Under the pieces are notes generated by a model, which was not told the origin of the DNA, searched no databases, and worked only from the letters and a program-made list of their open reading frames with translations. Of a DNA stretch of 64,000 nucleotides, positions 1 through 12,941 are shown one piece after another (the stretch's first letter is position 1; each line of letters starts with the position of its first letter). The DNA is from Cucumis sativus (Eukaryota > Streptophyta > Magnoliopsida > Cucurbitales > Cucurbitaceae), in NCBI RefSeq assembly GCF_000004075.3, contig NC_026657.2, positions 6,572,001-6,636,000 on the forward strand. The letters are read 5' to 3'. The position numbers and the translations under genes were made by a program.

Positions 1-2205
1 CAAACCAACATAGAACATTATATATAAACACACATATATACAATTAGTAGCATACAAAGTTTTAGCCTTTTTGACACCTACCATTTGCATCTGCACTAAA
101 AGAACAAACCCTAAGGAGCATTACTCCTCAAACTACCTTATCATCTCAACTATTCCATACAAGAAAAAAATGTTTAATTAAACGATTAATTATCACATAA
201 TTATCAAACACATTCAGCATATTATAATGGACTCTAATGAAACTTATTATTGTTGACCATGCTATTTACCTAATCTTTTACCTTTTGGGATTAGGGTTTG
301 GTCCAAAATAATACATACACATAATTGTAGGAAAAGTTAATTTGATTGGTTTCCATGGAGTTTAACTAAACAAAAGGATGATTATATATTCATGGTGTCC
401 GGTTAATTACGATTAATTACCCTAATAAAGAAGTTTTCTTTTTCTTCTAAGAATTTCGACGTAATTACACTAAATCTTGACACGTAATATAATAGCTAGA
501 CTTTTGTTCAGAAACTATTTAATTTCTTTAGAATATTACTATATTATAAATTAAATCAAAAGAGAGAATATTACTATGTTATAAATTAAATAAAAAGGAG
601 AACATATATATATATATATATACATACGTCTTAGTGTGACCAAGATCGATAAATTTTCTTTATTTTGGGAGTGCTTTTTGAAGAAGATGTGTTTGCTTTA
701 TTTGAGGAAGCAAGGGAAGAAAGAGGTGAGCAACAAGAATGTCATGTCAAAATTGCAAAGTAAAAAGAAAAATATGTACAATATTTTTAAATTTTATTAT
801 ATATATATACACACATTTTGAATTTTATTAGTTATAGATGCCAATGAAATTTCACATAAATACATTTAGGAAATGTTTTTTTTTTATTATTATTATTACT
901 TTACAATCTTGAAAAAGGATAGAAGATTTATTTGCAATAGATATAGGTGGTGAAGGAAAAAAACAATAACTCCTAAGGTATCAATCATGCCACTAATGCA
1001 AACCAATTAAATATGAATTCATATTTCCATTTATGAAAATAATAGGCCACACACTGAGCACATACTTTGTCACATTCCCAAATCAAAACAATTTTATTCT
1101 CTCACTAAAACTATGGATTGTGCTTTTCCCCATCCTATCACTCTTTTTTTTTTTTTTTTCTTTCAAAATCCCCACGTTCATTTTTAAAAAGAAAAATCCA
1201 ACAAATATCAAATGACATTTCAAGATATTGCTCTTTCAATTGCAATTTTCTCCCCCATTAAATATATACTAATATTAAATAAATGTAGGATAGAAAGGTA
1301 TGAATCTGTAGATGTTAGACTCACGATTGCATTTGGTGTGCATACTAACATGAGTTTGTATAATTTGTGAGAATGACATATACAAAGTTGAATAAACAAA
1401 ATATAGGTCAAATATTATTTAAATTAATAAGTTTTGCAGATCTTCATGATGAAAACAAGCATGTTTGAGGTATCCTAATTTTCAAATCCAATTCATTTTA
1501 TTATGGAAGAATGAGTTTTTTTAAAGAAAAAAATGGAGGAAGATCATAGAAGCTTTTTGAAGTGTAAAGAAAAATAATAAAAAAGTAAAGGGAATTAAAC
1601 ATGAAAAGGCAAAAGGGAAAATGAATAAATAAAAGGGAATTGACACAGAATAAGAGACTTTACTGCTCCTCTGCTGCTGCTTCTTCTTCTTCATGAACTG
1701 TCTTTGCCAAGTGCAAGTGGAGAGAGATGGAAGTTACCTTACCTTTCATTATTCGGAATAAAAATAAAAATAAAATATAGATTGGACTCATCAAGTTCTT
1801 CTGAAAATGACATCTTTGTTCCAAATATATGTTTATTTTTTAAAAAAATAATGGTTTTTTTTTGTTTTCTCTGAACAGTTTGCAACATCTTCATCGAAGG
1901 TTGAACCAAAATTCAATTAGTAACATCAGCCGAGTGAAGAATAACCCAGAAATTATGAACAGAAAATGAAAAAGGAAAAAGAGTTTTCCGGGAACTGACG
2001 AAGGCTGAAAGAGTAATTAGAGCATGAAATTCAGAATTCCCAAGTCTAAGTAGTAATGAAACTTTGAACCATATAGATATAGTCAAAACTCAACAAAGTT
2101 TGTTTGGAGTGAGATTTGATGTATGAATTATGATTAATATGAATATTGAATACTCAGGTCAAAATTTTCCTTTTACTTTTTGTTACCTCGAAATTGGTAT
2201 GTTTT
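1..2205. other. Intergenic region, no gene seen
   Basis: AT-rich DNA without a supportable gene. Short open frames here have low-complexity translations and no recognisable domain. A TA-dinucleotide run lies near 604-623. The last few hundred bases probably include the 3' UTR of the minus-strand zinc-finger gene that ends at 2206. Confidence 0.6.
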
Positions 2206-3315
2206 TTATTGCCTAATGGCGTTGACGAAATCCGCATCGGAAACTGCCGAGAGTTCGATTTGGCTAACATCGTCTTCCTCAAAAGGAGCGGGGAGATTAA
2301 GATCTATCAAACTGTCTGGGAACTTTTTTTGTGCAGCTTTTGGCGGATTTGAGTAACCGGTGACATGAGATCTCTTGTGCCCACCTAGTGCTTGCCCTGA
2401 AGAAAATACTCTGAAACAAACAGGACACTCGTGAATTTTCCTTTCCGCCATGGAACCACTGCTTGGTGTAGCTGCATTTTCATGGTGGCTACCCAATTGG
2501 GGATTGTTGTAAGTTAGAGACACTTTAATTTTCTTATGGCTAGCTCTATGTCCACCAAGTGCTTGATACGATCGAAACACTTTGTTGCATGTTTCGCATT
2601 TATAATTCCCTCTGTTTCGATTCTTTGGGAATTTCACCGCCTCGGAATCATCGGTCTCTTCCATCGACTCTTCTAATTCCTCTTCTTCCTCCTCTTCGTC
2701 TTCATCTTCATCCTCATCTTCCTCATCCTCTTCTTCCTCGTACCCACCTTGCTGTTTCGTCCATTTATCACGAGAAAGCATCATCAGCCAAAACGCAACA
2801 TCTTCTTCCGTTGTGCTACCGGAGATCGAACTAACTGGCTCCGCCTCCGTCCACGATTCTGGATGGTTCATCTTCTTCTCCTGAAGGCGTTTAAAAACAT
2901 TATAATGATGATGGAGGTGGTGGTGGTGGCGGCGATCGGGTTTACGAGTCCTCTTGGATCTTCTTCGGGTTGGATTCTTTGAGGACTCTGTTTCGCTTTC
3001 CCTGTCCTGAAGAACCACGGAAGCTGCGTCGACGGCGAATGAAAATTCAGGATCTACCACTCGAATGCTTCGTTTTGGGTTCTCTCTAAGCCCATAAGAA
3101 ACACCCTTCTCCTCTGCATCGCCTTCCGAGGATGAGGGAGAGGAAAGAAAAGAAGCAGAGTCACCGTCTTCACTGAGATGGGGATGAGGGGGCGCTGCAT
3201 CTTCTTCGCCTTTGGGTGGGAGTGGAAGGTTCAACATATGGGACCTCATATGACCTCCTAAAGCTCTGCCATTGGAGAAGCTTCTGAAGCAGAGCTTACA
3301 CTTGTGCCTGTCCAT
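2206..3315 (-). CDS. C2H2 zinc-finger protein, ZAT type (three QALGGH-class fingers, EAR motif)
   Basis: Probable nuclear DNA-binding repressor of 369 aa, intronless as is usual for plant Q-type C2H2 genes. The start chosen is the ATG just before the first finger (MDRHKCKLC); the reading frame extends upstream only through a poly-Lys stretch made by a homopolymer tract. Three fingers are seen: one at residues 6-26 with RALGGHMRSH, and two in the C-terminal half with QALGGHRASH and QALGGHKRSH. Between them lie a basic segment (KRTRKP followed by a His run), a likely nuclear localisation signal, and a long Asp/Glu tract. Near the C-terminus DLNLPAP is an EAR/DLN repression motif, known in this family to recruit TOPLESS-type co-repressors. 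This order matches the ZAT1/4/9 group. Target genes cannot be inferred. A related gene in the same orientation lies 4.7 kb away. Confidence 0.93.
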   Translation of the reverse strand: MDRHKCKLCFRSFSNGRALGGHMRSHMLNLPLPPKGEEDAAPPHPHLSEDGDSASFLSSPSSSEGDAEEKGVSYGLRENPKRSIRVVDPEFSFAVDAASVVLQDRESETESSKNPTRRRSKRTRKPDRRHHHHLHHHYNVFKRLQEKKMNHPESWTEAEPVSSISGSTTEEDVAFWLMMLSRDKWTKQQGGYEEEEDEEDEDEDEDEEEEEEELEESMEETDDSEAVKFPKNRNRGNYKCETCNKVFRSYQALGGHRASHKKIKVSLTYNNPQLGSHHENAATPSSGSMAERKIHECPVCFRVFSSGQALGGHKRSHVTGYSNPPKAAQKKFPDSLIDLNLPAPFEEDDVSQIELSAVSDADFVNAIRQ

Positions 3316-3641
3316 TGCTGAAACCAATAAATTCTTGTTCTTCTTCTTTTTTTTTTTTTTTTTTTTGGTGAGAAAACAGAGGTGGGGGAGAAGGGAAACC
3401 CACAAAATGGAAAAAACAGAGTATGAATCTTCTTTCTTCTCCTCCTTCCTTCTTTTCCTTTCTTTCTACGTGAGAGAGAGAGAGAGAGAGGGTGTGTGTA
3501 AACTGAAGAGTAGGTGACAAGCAATCCTCAACCAATAGATATATACAAAGCTACAAAACAAAGTAAATTAAAAAAAAAAAAGTTCTTTTTCTTCCCAAAA
3601 AAAAGAAAAGAAAAGAAAACAGTTTTGTTTAGGAAGGGAAT

Positions 3642-3670
3642 GAGAAGAAGAAGAAGAAGAAGAAGAAGAG
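3642..3670. repeat. GAA trinucleotide microsatellite
   Basis: About nine perfect GAA units lie in the 5' flank of the minus-strand zinc-finger gene. A GA run at about 3470-3490 lies even closer to the start codon. CT/GA tracts like these are common in plant leaders and core promoters. Confidence 0.8.
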
Positions 3671-4222
3671 AGATTTTGTGATTGGTAAGGGCACAATGGT
3701 ACATTTGAGTGTGGTATTGAGGATTAAAACGGCAATAGAACAATAAATAGGAAAAATAATGAATGAATGAATTAAAAGAGGGATATATGTAAGAAAGTAA
3801 CATGCAAAGCAAAGTAGGCAACTATGTATTTCTTATGTAACCCTTCTCCCGTTTCCACCATTTATTATTCCCATCCTTTCTTACATAATTCCCAAACTGC
3901 CCTTCTCATCTTTATATTTTCATTTTTACTTTCTTTAATATTAACAATAAAGTTTTATACAGGGGAATGAGTTGTTATTGAAAAATGAAGAGGCGTTTGA
4001 TATTTGGATGAGCTCAAAAAGAAAAAAGATTATGATTAAGTTGAATTAATATATATATTTAGCGGTCATTAATTAAAAACCCATAGGGAATTAAACGAAT
4101 AATTACCAAAATAAACCGATGCCATAGTTGTAGAGGTCAAGGAAACTGCCTGTTTGTTGTAACGACAGGCAGAATCGGGAAAGGCCTCAGCTCTTCTTCT
4201 CATCTAAAATTCAATTTTTGGT

Positions 4223-4230
4223 CCACGTGT
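4223..4230. promoter_or_regulatory. G-box / ABRE-like element
   Basis: CCACGTGT has the palindromic CACGTG core bound by plant bZIP and bHLH factors. It lies about 0.9 kb upstream of the ATG of the zinc-finger gene ending at 3315. Function is inferred from motif identity only. Confidence 0.35.
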
Positions 4231-7200
4231 GAGAGGGGGTAAGAAACTAAATAATAATAATAAAAAGTCCTTTAAAAATGGATCTTTGGGTTGGAAAATG
4301 AAAGTAGAAAAGAGATGGAAAAAGAGGGGGGGATGTGTGGTGAGGGAAAAGGAGTAAATAAGGTGCGTAATGTTAGGGAGTTGAGTTATATATATACATT
4401 GACGAAGTCAGTGAGTGAGGGGGGAAATGAGAAATGAAATGAAATGGGTTTAGGGGAGTAAGGTATTATAATAATAACAATAAGGTAAAAGACTAGAGAG
4501 TTTGTTTCCAAACAGATGAGACTGTCCAGTGTGGATTAATGAATTGTACCAAATTGTTGAATTAGTACTAACCAATTCCCCAACACTCCCACTTCTTTTG
4601 TTTTCTCTTTTTCTTTCTTAAGACAATGAATCTCACGCGGTTTCCGAGACTTCCTCACTAATTTCACCTCCTAATCCACCATTTACTTTTTTCCATTTCA
4701 TCAAATCAACTCATTCTCCTTTCCTTATATATATCTTTTATCTTTCCAACGTTAACCACCAAGATTTACAATCCCTAAACAAAATTTCAAACAAAATTAA
4801 CACGTAATTAGACTAATAAACACTAGTAACCTACTGTCGTAAACTACTTTTTTTTTTACTGCTGCCCACTTACATTGAACTTCTTATCTTATGGAAAGCA
4901 ACTATCCAAATATCAATTCAATTTATTTCAAATACATTATTACCTTAAATCAAGTGATTGATTAATTATATACGAGATTATGGATTACATGTAGATATGA
5001 CGATACATACTAAAATTGTCGAACCTGATTTTTTTAAATTTGTCTAAAATGACGTGTGCCATTTTGACTACTATCTCATGAACAAACAATTACCCTCTTA
5101 AAATTGAAATATATATATTAAAGATTTACAAAATATATCGTTCTTTTAACCATGGAGAAAAATGTGTAAAGAAATTCATACTATATAACTCAATATTTAC
5201 CGTAGAAGATAATACGATTATTTTTAAATACAAAATTGTTAAAAATAGAACGAAAAAATATTTAAAATTTATGTGTTCATGGTAGATTTTGACAATGACA
5301 ATTTACGTGCAAAAAATGATTTTTTTTTTAAGAGGTTGATAGTAACGTTCTATACTGATTTAATTATTGTGAATAATTTTAATTAAGTTAACCATAAAAT
5401 ATGATTTTAATTTTCTTTATATAATTGAAATCTAATGTGATAATAGGATTTTTGTGGACCTTTTCAGCTGTATGGTTTTCCTCTTAAAGAAAAAGAAGAT
5501 TGTATTTATCAAGAAATAAAAACTTCATATACATATCATAAACAAATCTCTAATTTCAATTAAGAGAGGCCCATGATTACAAATCTAAAATTTGTTTTTT
5601 CTTCTTTTCATCTTCCAAAGTTATTTTAGTATTTTTTTTTTCTTTTTGATTCAACTTATAAGAACAAATTTATTCAACTAATTATATATATTATCAATTC
5701 ATCAACTCAATTATATGTTTGGCGTGCTTTATTTGTAGTTTGTGCTAATGCAATGCATGAACTTAATTGAATATGTAACTTCAATGTAATCAACACGCTA
5801 GAATATAATTAAGAGTAATTAATAATAAAGTTGAAGCTAATAAATGATGAATTAAATTTAATATAACGCAAAAAAAAAAGTCTTCATTTTATTATTTATC
5901 TCTAGGAAATAATTATATTTATCTTTATTTTTTCTTTCTTATGTTGATGAGTATGATAGTACTTTACACTTTTAATTAGTTTGGTACATTATGTACTTAT
6001 CTTCAAATCACATCATAAAAAGTGATTCAAATTAAACTCACTCCTTCACATTCACAATCCTTTTTTACTCCATATTCACATTTATGCTACAAAATTTAAA
6101 CTCTTTACTATTATTATTATTATTATTTATTATATATGGTAAAAATTCTTCCCATATATTATTGTAATTGGTAGATGATATATAAATGCAAATACGTCAT
6201 ACATTATTCTTTTGAACAGATTTGATTAAATATACTTCAAAATGTATTGAATAGCATTGTTGTTATTTTTTTACCATTTGAAAAATAATATAATTATAAA
6301 TTGTTTATTAGCATCTCTTTATCAAATAAGAACCTTTAATAAATAAATAAAAAAACAAAAACAAAAATGCAATGATCATACATACTTGATAAAGTAGAAA
6401 GTATAGAGTATAGTAGAGATAAAATTACGATCGGAAGAATGAGATAATGAGGTTGTTCAACTTTAAACATGAATACAAACTTAATAACCATATATATGTA
6501 TATATATATATAGTTAATTGACATTAAAAAAAGATAATAAAATTAGTGAATTGATTTGAATTTAACAAATGGGGAGTGTGGTTGTGTTGGATGAGAAAGG
6601 GGTAAGACCTAATCAAATAATAATGAAGTGGGCATACGATATGAATAATAATTAATGTTGATTTTTGACAAGTTGAGTAGAGTGGACTTGCAACCAATTA
6701 AACTCATCACACTATTCAAAAAAAGTTGATATTCAATTCAATAGTGTGTTGGGTCAAAAGTTTTTGTGTGACTGAACCCTTTTTAACAATCTTTTCTTTC
6801 TTCTTCTTTTAAGTCAACAATGTTATATCATTATCTTTTAAAGGAATTCAATTCTCATCCTTGGCAACCACAAGTTAAATTTTAAAAAATAACAAATACA
6901 ACTTAGTAAAACTCTTATACTTTAATGTAAAAAAAATATAATATCTAAGTCTCTTCCATAGCTAATTTTTCAAATACAATATAGTAACTTTTAAACTAAT
7001 TAAAAAAACAAAAATTCATGGGTAACATTGAAAAATAAATATATACTCATGACCACTCTCTAAGCAACTTGTACACATTTTTAAGTGAGATTTTCTTAAA
7101 AAATAGATATCTTCATCTTTCAAAACGTGCCACAAGACAATCATTGTAATTTGTCTATAATTAAGTAACTTTTCACTTATTGAAAACGATAGTGTGGGCT

Positions 7201-7993
7201 CGTTGGGTCGTTTGAGTCTTAGAACTAAGTCATTGGCCCATTTGCGTACTTCACTTTTAAACTAAACCCCTCAATTATTTTTATTTTTCTTCAGTCTCTT
7301 CAGTTTTTGGCCAAACCAAGAATTGAATGGAATAGAAATGAAAACAAACCAATGTGAGAAAAAAACCAATATTAACCGATGATGTAGAGAAGAGGAAATT
7401 GGTATTTCAACTCTGTAATCATATGGTTCGTAGTATTTTACATAACTCACAAATTGTTGTTCTCATTTTTTTATTTAATAACAATAGATTTTGAACTGTT
7501 CACCCTTAATTGGGTTATTAAAACTTGTAAATAACACTTAAATAGAAAATGCCAGACCATCACCAGGACTTGACCCATGCTTACATATGTTGGCATTGCC
7601 ACCTATAAGAAATGAATTTTGTAGATGCACGACAGATTTTACTGTTGGGTGATCGGCTACAATAGGACCCAATAATTAGTGAGAATTTGAGAAACATATT
7701 GAAAATTCCTTCCAACATGGAAAAAATTACAGTTGAAGATCGAGTATATGCAAATAGAGTAGAAAATAAAATTTGAAATTTTGGCATGGTGGATAGTATG
7801 AGTAAATTAGAGAGCGCGTAATCTTAAAATTGACCACAACAATATTGAATATCATTTAAATTTATGATGTCCTCTATTTGTAATTAATTTGGTATGATTT
7901 ACTGTTATACAAAAATGCACATTACAATGAAAGAATGTGAAGAAAAAAAGAAAAGAAAAGGGATTTATATATATGTGTGTGTGTGTGTATGTA

Positions 7994-9688
7994 TCAAGGA
8001 TCAGGTGTGACGACATGAGTTGTTGAAGCAATCCCCACCTGCAACCATGGCGAAGAATTCCCTGCACTCATGTTCATATCCTTTAGCTCACTAAGTTTTG
8101 CTAATTTCACTTTACTCTCTGCTTCTTCCTCCACACTCTCATTATTCACAATTTTCTTTTCTTCTTCATTTTTCCTCATCATTTTTTTATCTTTCTGCTC
8201 TTCTTCTTCTTCTTCACATTCATTTTTCTCCACCTTGTTCTTTTTACTACACACCCACGACTGCAAGTGAATCTCCGTCGACACATCCATCGCCGGTTTT
8301 CGTACCTCGTCCGCGGGGGCAGGGAGGTTCAGATCCAACTTCAGGTCCAATGGGAGTACCAGTGCTGAATTTGCTGTAATTGTATCGAAATTAGCCGGAG
8401 GAGGAGCCACTACCCTTTTATCGTGAAACTTGGGGGCCTCGGCTGCGGCTGCAGCTGCGGCGGCGGCAGCATTGGAGGTGATCCAATGGCAACGTTTGTG
8501 ACCACCCAATGCCTGTCCGGAAGAGAAAATTCGGTGGCAAATGGAGCATTCGTGCACTTTGGTCTTCCTCTTGGAAGCAGAGGCCATGGGGTTTTCGTAA
8601 TGAAAAGCAGAGGAGGAGGAGGATTTGTGGTTGGGTTTAGTGGGGAAAAGAGAGTCCTCATAAACGTCGTCATTTTCACGAGTGTCAATGTCCATATGAT
8701 CAAGGCGTGCGGCAAAGCAACCCTTGACTTTTTTGTGGCTAGCTCGATGGCCTCCCAAGGCCTGATGGGAATTGAATACTTTCTTGCATGCTTTGCATTC
8801 GAACATTCCCTTCCCGCCGCCCACCACTGTTCCTTTCGCCTTGTTGTTATTGTTGTCTTCCTCCGTATCTGGAAGTCTGTAGGATAGTGGAGGAATGAAG
8901 TTTATTGGTTTCCTAATAATGTTATTGTAATTATAATTTCTATGATGATTATGATCTTGCTGCTGCTGAAGAAGAAGGAGATGATGATCCTCCTTACTGG
9001 CGGAAGCGCAAGATTCCTCGGCGTCTGCGTCTCCCTCTGCCTCGGCCTCAACCAACATAGGCTCCACCACCCGCCCATTCGACAGCATCATTAAACAATT
9101 TGCAAGGTCCTCCTCTTCGTTGGAGGCCGGGGAGCCAACCTTCACTCTCAACGATCTCTTACGCTTGGACCAATTATTATTGTTGTTGTTGCTGTTACTG
9201 GCGGAGGGTCTGCGGAGGGTGGCGGTGCATTCGTCTTCATCGTCATAGGCGTCATCGTCGGAGCAAGGAGGGGAAGAGAGAAGAGAGTCGTCGAGGTCGT
9301 CGTCGGAGGTGGTGGAGCATTTGCCGTGTTCGAGGAAGGATTTCCAAGAGAAGAAGTCCTTGCCGCAATTGTGGCAAACGCGGCAAGTCTTGAGACGATT
9401 GGGGTTAGTACGAAGGGCGTACATGCGACGGTTAATGGGTTTATTATTATTATTGTTATGATGGTCCCAAGAATGATGAAGAGAGTCAGGATCGGGATCG
9501 GGATCGGGATCGGGATCGTCGTCGTCAAAAATATTGTTATGGTTGGAAGGAGTAGGTGAGTCGTCGGCAACAATGCCGTGAGCCCTCATGTGACCTCCAA
9601 GGGCTCTGCCACAACCGAATCCCTTTTTGCAGATTTTACAGAAATGCTTCAAGTTGGGCTTTTGATGGTCCAAAATCAAAGCTGCCAT
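7994..9688 (-). CDS. Large C2H2 zinc-finger protein, ZAT-like (four fingers, EAR motif)
   Basis: Predicted nuclear repressor-type transcription factor, 564 aa, single exon. The ATG at 9688 gives MAALILDHQKP. Finger 1 is at residues 17-37 with RALGGHMRAH. Finger 2 (CHNCGKDFFSWKSFLEHGKC) is atypical: the final His is replaced by Cys, making it C2HC. Fingers 3 and 4 are canonical, with QALGGHRASH and QALGGHKRCH. A DLKLDLNLPAP segment after finger 4 is an EAR/DLN motif, and the C-terminus is a charged Glu/Lys tail. The linkers carry runs of Asn, Ala, Glu and alternating Asp-Pro, and are probably disordered. The protein is longer than typical ZAT proteins because of these runs. It looks like a tandem paralogue of the gene at 2206-3315. 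Regulatory targets are not inferable. Confidence 0.92.
   Translation of the reverse strand: MAALILDHQKPNLKHFCKICKKGFGCGRALGGHMRAHGIVADDSPTPSNHNNIFDDDDPDPDPDPDPDSLHHSWDHHNNNNNKPINRRMYALRTNPNRLKTCRVCHNCGKDFFSWKSFLEHGKCSTTSDDDLDDSLLSSPPCSDDDAYDDEDECTATLRRPSASNSNNNNNNWSKRKRSLRVKVGSPASNEEEDLANCLMMLSNGRVVEPMLVEAEAEGDADAEESCASASKEDHHLLLLQQQQDHNHHRNYNYNNIIRKPINFIPPLSYRLPDTEEDNNNNKAKGTVVGGGKGMFECKACKKVFNSHQALGGHRASHKKVKGCFAARLDHMDIDTRENDDVYEDSLFPTKPNHKSSSSSAFHYENPMASASKRKTKVHECSICHRIFSSGQALGGHKRCHWITSNAAAAAAAAAAEAPKFHDKRVVAPPPANFDTITANSALVLPLDLKLDLNLPAPADEVRKPAMDVSTEIHLQSWVCSKKNKVEKNECEEEEEEQKDKKMMRKNEEEKKIVNNESVEEEAESKVKLAKLSELKDMNMSAGNSSPWLQVGIASTTHVVTPDP
9490..9518. repeat. In-frame 6-bp tandem repeat encoding Asp-Pro
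   Basis: GGGATC-type hexamer units repeat inside the zinc-finger coding sequence, giving alternating Asp-Pro residues on the minus strand. The repeat length is a multiple of three, so copy-number change would keep the frame. Confidence 0.8.
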
Positions 9689-12409
9689 AAACAAAACAGA
9701 ACAAAATAGTGATTGGAAAGGGAAGAGGAGACAGAGAAAAATAAGGTAGAAATAGAATGGAGGAGGACAGAAGATGATAATGTTTTTCTTTTTTCTTTTT
9801 CTTTTTTTTTTCCAATTTATTTATTTATTTATCTATAATTTTTACAAATTTAATTTAAAATTGTAAAAAGGAAAAGGTTAGTAGTGTGTGGGAATTAAAA
9901 GGTAAAAACGCATGTTGTTGTTGTTATTGTTGTTGCTGTGTTTTGTTGGTAATTGTATGGTTGAAAGTAAAGGAAGGGGTACGGTGGGTAGTAAATTAGT
10001 AATCCTAGTTTTTAGTTGAAAGGGAGAATTAGTTTTGGATTAAAAGAAAAAAAAAAGGAATTTGTGGATGAGAGAGAGAGAGAGTAGAGCTTTAGGTTTA
10101 ACATGAGTTGAAGGTGCCAAGTGGAAGGTGGTGGAGACAGAATGGACTTTTTCTTCCACAACATCACTGGCGCCGCCGCCACTCGTATCCAACCGCCACC
10201 GTCTCTCCCATTCATCACTTCCCCCTTCATTTCTTTTTTCTTTTACTTTTACTTTTCTCAATTAATTAATTATAAAACAAACAGATAGGAAGGGATCAGA
10301 GAGTGAGGCAGTGAGTGAAAGCAGCAGAGACCAGTAGTTGTAACTGCCATATGTACAACCTATTCATATCATATATCATATCCCTTCAATTCCAAGCCAA
10401 GTAAATCATCCCTCTCTCCCTCTCTCCCTCTCTCCTTCACATTCCAATTCCTTCCTTTTACACACATTTCACATATTATATAATATAAATATTTATTCAA
10501 ACATTTATGTGTGTTATGTTTAGAGTGTGTGTTACACGTACGTACACATTATATTATGTATTGAAACAATCCTAATTAAAACACACACATGCTTATACAT
10601 GTTACCTACATTACGAAACACACATCCATCATTCCCACATTTCTAACTTTGTATTCTATATTTTAACCCAACCGCCCTAGCTATTACTCCATCTTTTTAA
10701 TATATATATATATATATGTAGAAGGAACTAGAATTATTATAATAACCTCCTTTCAATGTAATTATTATTTTTGAAATGCTATTAATATATATATATAAAC
10801 TTGAAATTAAATTTCATTCATATATCACAATTTATCATAAAAAAAAAAAAAAACAACTTAACATTATTTGAGGGAGATTTCTTTTAATTCTCTTTTTCAA
10901 TTTTATTTTGTAATACTTGGTGGATATGGTTTTCCTTATTCATGGGTTGACTAATAACTTAAAAGCTTATAGCACATGTTAATAATGTTTTCATCCTCTT
11001 TTTACACGTGTTTATTCATTTTCTCAAGCAATATAACACAATTAACTTAAGGAGAGAGAATAATATATCCACCCGATTCAAAAGCTGTGGACTTAATACT
11101 CAATACTAATTATGAGTTTTTACTATTATTTTTAATTACATACTCTCCCAATAAATTTATATATAATGTGTGTGTGTATACATATCTATGCACGAAATTA
11201 TTAGGATAAAAAGTAATTACAATTGTGATATATAAATTAATTAATCTAACCTAATTTTTTTAATTAGAAATATATATTATCGAATTTAAATATGTATTAT
11301 GAACAAAATAATTTGTTAGCAATTTTTAAGCTTGTTTTGTAAAAATAGAAAACTAAATTAATACATTCATTAAACATATTATTAGCCCTTAATTGTATAA
11401 ATAGTGCATTTTTACTTGGTTTGATTTTTTTTTTTTTTATAAATGTATTAAATTTTTAATATTTTCGAGTTTAATTATAATCACCCGTCCTCTTTGGTTA
11501 AAGCAAACATTGCTTCCATTAGTATTGTGATTGGGAATTAGTTAGGTTTCTCATCAATCATTTTTCCTTTTGATTTGATTGCTTCTATTCAAAGCATTCA
11601 AGCATTTTGGTGTTAGTGTAGATCAGTTAGTGAAGAGTTAAGTAAGAACACATACATTACAAACTAAGCAAAAGGAAAAGCAAGCAAGACTTAAAAAATC
11701 TTTTTTATTTCTCACTAGTTAAATTATATGATAAGTAACAGACCAATTTTAATATTAACAAACTTAAATCCTTATAAAACTTTTATGTTAAATCAATATT
11801 CATACATAGTTTATGAAAGCTAGAGTGATCCTTACAATAAATAGTAGAAGATAAAATTTACTAAAAATTAGTAAATATATGTATTTTTCTTTCCAAACAT
11901 ATGCTAGAGCCACTAATTAAAGTTTGAACAAGAAATTAGAGAGAAAGAGAAAAACTAAATTCGAATGTAATTAATAAAAATCAAATTGTTAATTTAGTTT
12001 TGTAATAACTACAAGTTTGAGGGTCATATTAAATATATTTCTATTTTAAGCTGCTTTTTATCTATTGACCTTATTTTCCTATACTAATATTACCACCGCT
12101 CATTATTTCTATTGATTTCCAATTCAATGGAAAAAAGTTAGATATGATAAAATAAAAATATATCCCTAACAAGTAACAATAATAATTATCTCAAAATAGT
12201 TGTTAAAAAATATTGGTTAGTTTCGTATATAATTTCCCAACAATTTGGTTATGATTGATGAGTTTGTTAATCTTGAGATGAAACTATATAATTATTAAAA
12301 AGAATTGTTATGCTTCTTTCAGTATGTATTGTATGCATAATGCATTGATTATTAGAAACATTATGAAATATGGAAATTTTAATATAATTGTAAGTCAAAT
12401 TTAAAATTA

Positions 12410-12443
<34 letters not shown>

Positions 12444-12941
12444 AATGAAGTTATAAGTCAAATTAAAATTATAGTTGTACATGCAACATGGTTTATGATT
12501 TTGGCATGTGGGCTGGTCACAACATAACCTAATTAAAATGTGTATTGTTAAAGTTAATAAGGTAAATGGGAATATATAAATTATAAATACATATAACACA
12601 ACAATTATAGCATTAGGAGAGTATTTATTTTGATATAAAATTATGCATGCAAATTCAACCATAACGTGACAAACCCAGAAAGTCTTTAATCTCAACCGAT
12701 TTAAGTTGACCTTCGGTTCATTGCATATATATTACTTATGGATCCTATATATTTAGATTAATTAACTTCTCTTTCTCATACTCTCATATACTATATTACT
12801 ACTATTACTATAACTGGTTGTACTGCTCTCTGCTGTTACTAACAAGTAACAACGGAGCTCCACCTCCACCCGATCTCCTAATTAATTACTTATATAATTA
12901 AAACTCTCTTAATTAATTATTATATTAATTTTTTTAACTAA
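9689..12941. other. Intergenic region, no gene seen
   Basis: This is the 5' flank of the larger zinc-finger gene and the 3' flank of the expansin gene. It contains CT-rich tracts (about 10410-10435), TA runs, and a T homopolymer of roughly 28 bases at about 12411-12439. No protein or RNA gene is recognisable. Confidence 0.6.

Larger units (their letters stand above)
3316..7993. other. Intergenic region between the two ZAT-type genes
   Basis: This region holds the 5' flank of the gene at 2206-3315 and the 3' flank of the gene at 7994-9688. It has a GA microsatellite (about 3470-3490), a GAA microsatellite (3642-3670), a G-box (CCACGTGT, 4223-4230) and a perfect 8-bp stem with an 11-nt loop at 4146-4172. 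The rest is AT-rich and I see no gene. Confidence 0.6.

Noticed and set aside
3272-3535. Several overlapping short frames near the ZAT gene start
   Set aside because: Caused by homopolymer A/T and GA tracts in the leader; poly-Phe, poly-Lys and Arg-Glu translations.
8423-8887. Plus-strand open frame of 154 codons
   Set aside because: Antisense to the large zinc-finger coding sequence. Its composition follows the other strand's fingers and it has no domain of its own.
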